NCBI GenBank assembly: GCA_964452575.1
Contig: CAYVMN010000149.1
Span: forward strand, 1-11,081
Length of the DNA stretch: 11,081 bases
Direction of reading: 5' to 3'
Source: CAYVMN01 sp964452575
GTDB taxonomy: Bacteria; Desulfobacterota; DSM-4660; Desulfatiglandales; Desulfatiglandaceae
Both the position numbers and the translations under genes were made by a program. The notes under the pieces are model-generated. The model was given only the letters and a program-made list of their open reading frames with translations, had not been told where the DNA came from and searched no databases. Below are positions 1-4,486 of this stretch, piece by piece (the stretch's first letter is position 1; the number at the start of each line of letters is the position of its first letter).

Positions 1-810
1 TTTATTGCAAAACAAGAATAGCTTAATTTCCAAAAACATTTTCTTGAGGTCTATATTTATGTCTTCTTTTAGAGGTATTTCCGCCTCTGGTTTAAATGAA
101 AAAAGGAATGGATTTGATTCAAAAGCCAAAAACTCAATTACCTCAATAATATCCATAAATGCAGCTTTCAAATCTTCTACCGAGATACCGTAAGACTTTG
201 GTATAAAATGCATTAAATCATTTCTCACCTCGACAACGAGCCAAATAATATTCTTCACCTGGCTCTCTGACAATTTTAGTGCTTTAACCCCATATAATCT
301 GCCCATCCAATATTCTTGGTCTTGTACCCTGGCAAGGGCTGACCAAAAGCTTATGAGATGGTCTTTTTTAGGTTTCTTGTTAGGTTTGCTTTCAACTTGC
401 GGTGGGTTATTCTCAATTTCACTCCATTCTATTGTATAGTACGGACTATCATGACGCCGAACGATCTTTGATTTTTTCCATTTGTCCTCAAAGCCTCTCC
501 GAAAATAATGCTTATCGTCATTTCCTTGGGATTTTAAGACTACTTCGTAATTACCATGAACTAGAGTTGCAATACATAATGAATAGAGGGCATGATGAAG
601 GGCAAATGTTATCCATTTCCATCTGTATTCGTCTCGTCGATCAAAAAAGGCTACAGCTGTTTCAATTGAGTCAACGGTATTTTCTATTTCGGTAACCCAA
701 AATAAATTTGAAGTTTCTCTGTTTGATGGTTTAGCAGTATCAAAACGCTCTGTGGAAATAAATTCCAGCATTTCTTGTATCTGCTTATTCATCGAGTTGT
801 TTTCGGACAT
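1..810 (-). CDS. Partial HEPN-like protein of unknown function (3' end beyond window)
   Basis: An open frame of 270 codons with no stop runs from an ATG at 810 off the left edge, so the C-terminus is missing. The protein looks soluble, with no signal peptide or clear membrane segment. The first half has a tryptophan-rich helical stretch around residues 38-87 (FWVTEIENT, RWKWITFALHHALYSL). The second half has helix-RNDLMHF-helix at residues 185-230, and R196-N197-x3-H201 matches the R-N-x3-H signature of HEPN domains, many of which are RNases or partners in toxin-antitoxin and abortive-infection systems. An uncharged region rich in Lys and Pro (about 137-150) links the two. An in-frame ATG at 834 would add eight residues; neither start has a clear Shine-Dalgarno, so the start is uncertain. 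The gene is AT-rich compared with the catabolic genes, which suggests transfer. The reading frame is convincing; the HEPN assignment rests on one motif and the general layout, and the biological role is unknown. Confidence 0.7.
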   Translation of the reverse strand, partial: MSENNSMNKQIQEMLEFISTERFDTAKPSNRETSNLFWVTEIENTVDSIETAVAFFDRRDEYRWKWITFALHHALYSLCIATLVHGNYEVVLKSQGNDDKHYFRRGFEDKWKKSKIVRRHDSPYYTIEWSEIENNPPQVESKPNKKPKKDHLISFWSALARVQDQEYWMGRLYGVKALKLSESQVKNIIWLVVEVRNDLMHFIPKSYGISVEDLKAAFMDIIEVIEFLAFESNPFLFSFKPEAEIPLKEDINIDLKKMFLEIKLFLFCNK

Positions 811-848
811 AAATTTACGTGGACACTTAACCATTGATTAGCAAGTAT

Positions 849-897
849 ATTTGCCCTGATAAATTCATATTTATAGGTTTTTCGGGCAAATTTGCCT
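849..897. promoter_or_regulatory. Cluster of three TTTGCC half-sites upstream of the HEPN-like gene
   Basis: TTTGCCC lies at 850-856, its inverse GGGCAAA at 884-890, and TTTGCCT directly after it at 891-897. The last two form the perfect 12-bp palindrome GGCAAATTTGCC (885-896). The outer pair forms an 8-bp inverted repeat, ATTTGCCC/GGGCAAAT, with a 27-nt gap. The sites sit 15-60 bp upstream of the possible starts of the minus-strand gene, where an operator would be expected. Regulatory function is inferred from position and symmetry only. Confidence 0.35.
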
Positions 898-920
898 TGT
901 ACCAATATCAAATTTGATTT

Positions 921-1028
921 ATGGGAAAACCGGGACGTCCTCCAACAATTGAATATCTGCCCTGCCTTAAATCGTCCAAGCTCTCAAATCCGTCCTGGCT
1001 CCCCTTTACAGGCCGGAAGTCAGAGATC
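921..1028 (+). repeat. Dispersed direct repeat, copy A (~108 bp)
   Basis: This segment matches copy B at 1702-1809 in the same orientation. The first block (921-968) agrees at 38 of 45 aligned positions. The last block (987-1028) agrees at 36 of 42 and ends in a shared 17-bp run, gccggaagtcagagatc. The two length differences are each 3 bp, so the copies keep phase. Copy A also reads as a 47-codon open frame (921-1064) starting MGKPGRPPTIEYLPCL. It lies just downstream of brnA, with copy B just upstream of brnT, so the toxin-antitoxin pair is bracketed. Inverted 8-mers CCTCCAAC (939-946) and GTTGGAGG (1033-1040) occur at its edges but are not kept in B. Element type unknown. Confidence 0.6.
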
Positions 1029-1110
1029 GGAGGTTGGAGGTACAGTGCTTTAACAAAAAAGTAGCACAAAAATATGGCGGCCTGATGAAGTTGCTTCTGC
1101 ATTCGATTTA

Positions 1111-1323
1111 TTATGGGGCCCACTTTAATTTCAATTTCTTTTGAGAATGAGCGCAGTCTTGTAAATACAAATTGATAAGATTCTGGTAAGGAACTCCAGT
1201 TTCCTCAGAAAGCCTCTTGAAATAGTCTACAACATCAACCCCTAGCCGAAGTGTGACTTGTTTTTTCAGATATTTCGCATAAGGATTTTTTACTGACTTT
1301 GAAAAATCGTATTCCTTTCTCAT
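1111..1323 (-). CDS. brnA: BrnA-family antitoxin
   Basis: This 70-residue basic protein is the DNA-binding antitoxin expected to neutralise the BrnT RNase and repress the operon. The N-terminal half has the family pattern YDFSKSVKNPYAKYLKKQ (residues 5-22), followed by a ribbon-helix-helix type segment: VTLRL beta strand (23-27), DVVDYFKRLSEETG helix and PYQNLINLYL helix (45-54). Length is normal for the family, whose members run from roughly 70 to 100 residues. The start ATG overlaps the brnT stop in an ATGA arrangement, implying translational coupling, and GGGAG lies 9 nt upstream inside brnT. It has no sign of damage. In known BrnTA systems toxin precedes antitoxin and BrnA autoregulates; the gene order here agrees. 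Confidence 0.88.
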   Translation of the reverse strand: MRKEYDFSKSVKNPYAKYLKKQVTLRLGVDVVDYFKRLSEETGVPYQNLINLYLQDCAHSQKKLKLKWAP

Positions 1324-1613
1324 AATAAGAAACTCCCGTATTGTTTTTGCTCTTTTTTGCTAGCCTTTCGAGCAGAAATGATTCTAATTACCATGTCATC
1401 CTCTCGATAACAATGACACACAACAAGGAATCTTAATCCAGAGCTTATCCCAAGGAGTATGAATCGCTCTTCATCACCTGAATGCTCCGGGTCAAAAATC
1501 ATTCTTGCATTTGGATCTGAAAAGACGGTTTGAGCCTCTTCAAAAGATATTTTATGCTTTTTAAGATTCTCTCTTGCCTTCTCTTCATCCCAAATAAATG
1601 ATATTGCGACCAT
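1320..1613 (-). CDS. brnT: BrnT-family toxin (RelE-like RNase)
   Basis: This 97-residue protein is a BrnT (DUF497) toxin, a family of RelE-like ribonucleases that stop growth by blocking translation. The diagnostic features are visible in order: FIWDEEKARENLKKH at 6-20, ISFEEAQTVFSDP at 22-34, a DPEHSGDEERFILLG segment at 41-55, the strand RFLVVCHC at 61-68, and IRIISARKASKKEQKQY at 76-92. The C-terminal IRIISAR-x2-S/T-x2-E-x3-Y pattern is the family hallmark. Length is typical. It is the first gene of a two-gene operon with brnA. Codons look intact and no frameshift is seen, so the pair is probably functional. No obvious Shine-Dalgarno precedes the ATG. The AT-rich upstream DNA contains -10-like sequence. 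Confidence 0.9.
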   Translation of the reverse strand: MVAISFIWDEEKARENLKKHKISFEEAQTVFSDPNARMIFDPEHSGDEERFILLGISSGLRFLVVCHCYREDDMVIRIISARKASKKEQKQYGSFLL

Positions 1614-1642
1614 ATTGCTATTATAATTATATTTGCATTATA
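1614..1642 (-). promoter_or_regulatory. Candidate brnTA promoter/operator
   Basis: On the minus strand a TATAAT hexamer (complement of 1637-1642) lies 23 bp before the brnT ATG, and a second TATAAT (1620-1625) lies six bases before it. ATTATAAT at 1620-1627 is palindromic, giving a possible BrnA operator. No good -35 box is visible and there is no Shine-Dalgarno. The AT-richness makes chance hexamers likely, so this is a placement guess. Confidence 0.35.
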
Positions 1643-1701
1643 GATCAAGGTTTTTATTGCAGAATGCCGAGTTGGCCGGCAGGTTCTGCTGTATAACAGA
1701 C

Positions 1702-1809
1702 ATGGGTCCAGGACGTTCTTCAATAACTGAATATCTACCCTGCCTTTTTGCACCTTCCATGCCCCAAAATCCCTCCTGGCCTCTCTTTAAAAGCCGGAAG
1801 TCAGAGATC
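1702..1809 (+). repeat. Dispersed direct repeat, copy B (~108 bp)
   Basis: Direct copy of the segment at 921-1028, sharing gaatatct-ccctgcctt and the 17-bp tail gccggaagtcagagatc. Copy B reads in plus frame as MGPGRSSITEYLPCL, against MGKPGRPPTIEYLPCL in copy A, and the frame continues openly to 1962. Its left end (1699-1728) also matches copy C at 2782-2811 at 26 of 30 positions. The following 170 bp (1810-1979) are GC-rich, and I recognise no gene or RNA in them. The repeat may be a decayed mobile-element end or the relic of a small coding sequence; neither can be decided here. Confidence 0.6.
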
Positions 1810-1979
1810 AGTGGTCAGAGAGCGGACGAGCCCCCACCCCCTCTGTCTGAGTGCGGTTTGCCCAAGGAGCCTCCTATCCCTTGGGAACGCTTGAGTAAAC
1901 TGGAGCCGCGCGCGGGCCGAAGGCTTGTTGAAAGTCGGACAGAATTAGGCGTCCATGTTTAACGAATTGTTTGCCCGGA

Positions 1980-2442
1980 TTACTGATTGGTATTTTGGTC
2001 CTTGTAACTGGCCTGCCCTGATAATTTCTCACGAGTGGCTTGTGCCTCCTCGACTTGCCGCAGTGTTTCTTCTAGCACTGGCAATCGTTGCTTATCTAAG
2101 GGATCCTGGGAAGTTCTTTTAAGTTCAACCAACGTCCTGAGATCGAGGACACGAATAGAATGCCCGCGAAATTCGATTTCCACTGTGTGCTCGAGTAGCT
2201 CTTCGTACGATCTTCCCTCTTCAATGACAGGCAAGGCATCCAGAGGGCCAAGTCGGGTTGTGAACAGATTCGAGAAACGCAAGAAGTCTGGCAATGTTTT
2301 CCGAAGATTGCTTTTGAACGATGTCCACATCCATCGTTGTAATGGGCGCTCCCTGCGCAACCGCGGCCAGGCCATCTACCAAGATAAATTTTACGCCGGC
2401 ATTTATTAGCCCCTCAAGTATTGCACTTAGGTCAGCGTCCAT
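1980..2442 (-). pseudogene. Frameshifted nucleotidyltransferase (MNT/AbiEii-like fold)
   Basis: Two minus-strand frames together cover one nucleotidyltransferase. The N-terminal part (from the ATG at 2442) reads MDADLSAILEGLINAGVKF, then LVDGLAAVAQGAPITTMDVDIV. It keeps the DxD metal-binding motif (DVD), but the usual GG before it is DG. This frame stops at 2221. The C-terminal half continues in another frame from about 2275 to the stop at 1980, with TTRLGPLDALPVIEEG, SYEELLEHTVEIEF, IRVLDLRTLVELKR and PLDKQRLPVLEETL. Relatives have roughly 25-35 residues between the helix ending FLESVH and the TTxLGPLD segment. Here the two abut, so an out-of-frame deletion near 2255-2275 is more likely than a single-base slip. 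The start overlaps the end of the upstream small gene by 11 bp. Probably inactive. Family recognition is good; the exact lesion is inferred. Confidence 0.75.
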
Positions 2443-2647
2443 TGATCTTCTGCTGCTGGTAGGCATTCCTTAGCTCCAGAATAGCCCGTATCGCATTATC
2501 ATTTGCCCGTAGGCGCTCCTCTGGTGACATTCTTAGGAACAACGCGACAAGCCCCTTATCAACGCCGAGTTGGCTTTCAGTTTTCAATTCTATGAGCGTC
2601 TCGTGTCTTCTTTCATTCAAGGCTTCGATCCTCGGGCGCATTCTCAT
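2432..2647 (-). CDS. Small conserved-looking partner of the nucleotidyltransferase
   Basis: This intact 71-residue protein is hydrophilic and mostly helical, with the pattern MSPEERLRANDNAIRAILELRNAY at about residues 40-63 preceded by a basic N-terminus. I recall similar short proteins with an SPEERL-xxN/H-D motif encoded directly upstream of nucleotidyltransferases of this type, but I can assign no biochemical role. Its stop codon overlaps the start region of the nucleotidyltransferase pseudogene (ATGGACGCTGA at 2432-2442), the arrangement of a coupled two-gene module, possibly toxin-antitoxin-like. AAGGAA (complement of 2661-2666) lies 13 nt from the ATG at 2647; an in-frame ATG at 2641 is a possible alternative start. 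With its partner broken it may be an orphan. Confidence 0.6.
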   Translation of the reverse strand: MRMRPRIEALNERRHETLIELKTESQLGVDKGLVALFLRMSPEERLRANDNAIRAILELRNAYQQQKINGR

Positions 2648-2781
2648 AGTCCCATAGAATTTCCTTGGGCACTTCTATCATGAGTGGTTAACATCCTGTC
2701 AAAGCGGCTTCCTGAAATAGTCATTTCATGGACCCCGCCAACTCATTTAAATAATAACATACCGAATTCCCACAGACAAGG

Positions 2782-2811
2782 GACATGGGTCCTGGGCGGT
2801 CTTCAATAATT
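2782..2811 (+). repeat. Dispersed repeat, truncated copy C
   Basis: GACATGGGTCC is shared exactly with copy B, followed by a TCTTCAATAA block; 26 of 30 positions agree with 1699-1728. The adjoining CTGCCC (2812-2817) could be the same CTGCCC that follows GAATAT in copy A, with six bases lost, but that is short. The remainder of the 108-bp unit is absent and is replaced by PIN-domain coding sequence. This places a breakpoint at about 2811-2818. Confidence 0.5.
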
Positions 2812-3009
2812 CTGCCCGAGGCCATGCAGCGGCTCAGCGTCCTTCCATTGCCCATTGGATTCTCCACAGCCGTATCAGCCGCCCTGCTTCAGCCCACCCA
2901 TCGTGATCCCTTCGACCGAGTCATCATCGCGGAGGCCATCAAGGAGGGCATGACTGTCTTGACGAGACACGGTCAATTCGCGAAATATGGGGCCCGCTCA
3001 TTATGGTAA
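2809..3009 (+). pseudogene. PIN-domain (VapC-type) toxin, C-terminal remnant
   Basis: The plus frame encodes the second half of a PIN-domain RNase: a helix ILPEAMQRLSVLPLP, the conserved HRDPFDRVIIAEAIKEGMTVLT core and the terminal strand ARSLW. Full-length VapC-type proteins are about 120-140 residues; only about 66 remain, and the N-terminal half carrying the first catalytic Asp and the conserved Glu is missing. The core Asp residues of DPFD are present, but the Asp that usually follows LTR in this family is His (LTRHGQF). It is read in frame from an ATG at 2785 inside repeat copy C, so any product would be a chimera starting MGPGRSSI. No antitoxin gene is adjacent. Almost certainly a dead fragment. 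Confidence 0.75.
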
Positions 3010-3137
3010 ACGGTCTTAACACCTCATCGCCTGCCACTTCCCTCCTGAGGAAGTTCCCAGGTCATAAGCCATGTTCGGCCTCATAAACAGATCGGCTGTT
3101 GTGATGCAAACCTGTCCCCGTCAGAGACATGTCTGTC

Positions 3138-3178
3138 GGCTGATCGAAGAGGCTGATCGGTAGGCGGAGGCCTACTGA
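3138..3178 (+). other. Tandem 9-mer repeat and stem-loop upstream of the acyl-CoA dehydrogenase promoter
   Basis: GGCTGATCG occurs at 3138-3146 and again at 3151-3159 (13-bp period). The second copy runs into a stem-loop at 3157-3178: TCGGTAGGC, loop ggag, GCCTACTGA, a 9-bp stem with one G-T pair. No T-run follows, so it is not a standard intrinsic terminator. A further 10-bp palindrome AGACATGTCT is at 3125-3134. The surrounding 3010-3304 interval holds no gene I recognise. A role as upstream activator sites is possible but unproven. Confidence 0.4.
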
Positions 3179-3190
3179 AGGAGTTCTTTC

Positions 3191-3211
3191 CTTGACATAA
3201 GGAATGTCAAG
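3191..3211 (+). promoter_or_regulatory. 21-bp inverted repeat, likely operator of the plus-strand operon
   Basis: CTTGACAT (3191-3198) and ATGTCAAG (3204-3211) are perfect 8-bp inverted arms separated by AAGGA. The left arm contains the TTGACA -35 hexamer, so a dimeric regulator bound here would block RNA polymerase. A further half-site-like TGACAT follows at 3221-3226. The size and symmetry fit a dimeric helix-turn-helix regulator (TetR or GntR type), but no regulator gene is in the window, so the family is inference. Confidence 0.55.
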
Positions 3212-3218
3212 CCATAAT
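3192..3218 (+). promoter_or_regulatory. Sigma-70-like promoter for the acyl-CoA dehydrogenase operon
   Basis: A perfect TTGACA at 3192-3197 is followed, after a short 15-bp spacer, by CATAAT at 3213-3218 (5 of 6 matches to TATAAT). This would give a 5' leader of about 80 nt before the ATG at 3305. The spacer is shorter than the usual 16-18, which fits a regulated or weak promoter. It overlaps the inverted repeat at 3191-3211. Confidence 0.5.
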
Positions 3219-3304
3219 CTGACATTAATCAAGAAGGCAGGCTTGAACCAAAAGGCCAGGACTCAGGAAATTCCAATTTAAGACTTGAAAAAGGGGGAGC
3301 CAAG

Positions 3305-4462
3305 ATGATCGATTTTAGCCTCACAGATGACCAAAAACGATTAGTGGAACTGGCCAGAGATTTTTCCGAAAAGGAAATCAGGCCAGTAGCCCTTGAGTAT
3401 GATCGGGACGGAACCTATCCAGAGGCCATCATGAAAAAGGCCTGCGAGCTCGGCCTTATGTACACCAACATCCCGGAGGAATATGGCGGTTCTGGAATGG
3501 ATTACGTGACCCACTATATTGTGACAGAGGCCATGAACTATGACTGTTGTGCCATAGGCCAGATGATAGGGATATCCCATCTTTCCACGGGGGCGATCCT
3601 TCTGGGGGGGACTGAAGAGCAGAAGAAAAAATTCCTGGGCCGCATGACCCAGAGTTACCGGAGTGGCTGCTATTGTCTGACCGAGCCCGAGGCAGGATCT
3701 GATGCAGGCTCCATGCGGACAACGGCCCAAAAGACGGCCAACGGTTACGTAGTAAACGGCTCCAAATGCTATATCACCAATGGCCGGGATGCGGACCTCC
3801 TGTGCCTTTTTGCCACAATAGACAGGTCCATGGGTACCAAGGGGATCTGTTGCTTTGCCGTGCCGCGTGACACCCCGGGCCTATCCGTAGGGCGGGTGGA
3901 GGACAAGATGGGGCACCGGGCCTTGATCGTAGCCGAATTATTCTTCGACAATATGGAGCTGGAAAAGGAAAACCTGATAGGAGAAGAGGGACAGGGATTC
4001 AAGCTGGCCATGATGGCCCTTGACCGGGGACGGGTCAATATCGTAGCCGTTTCCACGGCAATCGCCCAGAAGGCCTTTGACGAGGCAACCAAGTGGGCCC
4101 GTGAGCGGCAACAGTTCGGTCAGCCCATCGGTAATTTTCAGGCAGTCCAATTCATGCTGGCCGACATGTATGCCCTGATCCTGGCCACACGGGGCATGTA
4201 TCTCCAGATGGGCTGGATGCTCGATCAAGGAATGCGCTTTACCACTGAGGCGGCCAGCGGGAAGTTTTTTGCGACAGATGCGGCCATGAAGGTCACGACC
4301 GATGCAGTACAGATCCTGGGGGGTTCCGGTTACATGAAAGGGGCCGTGGTGGAAAAGCTCATGCGAGACGCAAAGCTGACACAGATCTTTGAAGGGACCA
4401 ACCAGATCAATCGGATTGTCTCCGGCCGCGGTGTACTGAGTCAGCGCACCACCCTGTTCTAA
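3305..4462 (+). CDS. Acyl-CoA dehydrogenase (FAD-dependent)
   Basis: A 385-residue cytoplasmic flavoprotein of the acyl-CoA dehydrogenase family, which introduces or handles an alpha,beta double bond in a CoA thioester and passes electrons to ETF. Length is typical. The N-terminal helical domain (1-120) leads into the FAD/substrate motif CLTEPEAGSDAGSMRT (124-139), KCYITNG (154-160), the beta-domain MGHRALIVAELFFDNMELEKENLIG (202-226), the helical RQQFGQPIGNFQAVQF segment (268-283), LGGSGYMKG (338-346) and RDAKLTQIFEGTNQINR (354-370). Glu363 in EGTNQ is at the position of the catalytic base of medium- and short-chain enzymes, so it should be active. GGGGGAG at 3293-3299 supports this ATG. It is the first gene of an operon, 24 bp before the dehydratase homologue. 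Acyl chain or substrate cannot be told from sequence; a butyryl/crotonyl-size CoA ester would suit the neighbour. No ETF genes are nearby. Confidence 0.95.
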   Translation: MIDFSLTDDQKRLVELARDFSEKEIRPVALEYDRDGTYPEAIMKKACELGLMYTNIPEEYGGSGMDYVTHYIVTEAMNYDCCAIGQMIGISHLSTGAILLGGTEEQKKKFLGRMTQSYRSGCYCLTEPEAGSDAGSMRTTAQKTANGYVVNGSKCYITNGRDADLLCLFATIDRSMGTKGICCFAVPRDTPGLSVGRVEDKMGHRALIVAELFFDNMELEKENLIGEEGQGFKLAMMALDRGRVNIVAVSTAIAQKAFDEATKWARERQQFGQPIGNFQAVQFMLADMYALILATRGMYLQMGWMLDQGMRFTTEAASGKFFATDAAMKVTTDAVQILGGSGYMKGAVVEKLMRDAKLTQIFEGTNQINRIVSGRGVLSQRTTLF

Positions 4463-4486
4463 GAAAATGAAGTCAGAGGAGTTTAT

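Noticed and set aside
402..695. Plus-strand open frame inside the left-edge gene
   Set aside because: Antisense shadow of the minus-strand HEPN-like frame, which is open over its whole 270 codons.
939..1040. Integron attC-like site: CTCCAAC and GTTGGAG as inverted ends 102 bp apart, next to a toxin-antitoxin cassette
   Set aside because: The outer bases do not fit the attC core consensus (R at the start, Y at the end), there are no convincing inner arms, and repeat copy B does not keep the inverted ends.
908..1123. Minus-strand 71-codon open frame below brnA
   Set aside because: It runs antisense through repeat copy A and has no recognisable domain; the repeat explains the sequence.
1633..1962. 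Plus-strand open frame of 109 codons through repeat copy B
   Set aside because: Composition and sequence look like read-through of the repeat and GC-rich intergenic DNA. No recognisable domain or ribosome-binding site; kept only as a repeat.
3157..3178. Stem-loop before the plus operon as an intrinsic terminator or riboswitch
   Set aside because: No T-run follows, it lies upstream of the likely promoter rather than in the leader, and no riboswitch core was recognised.
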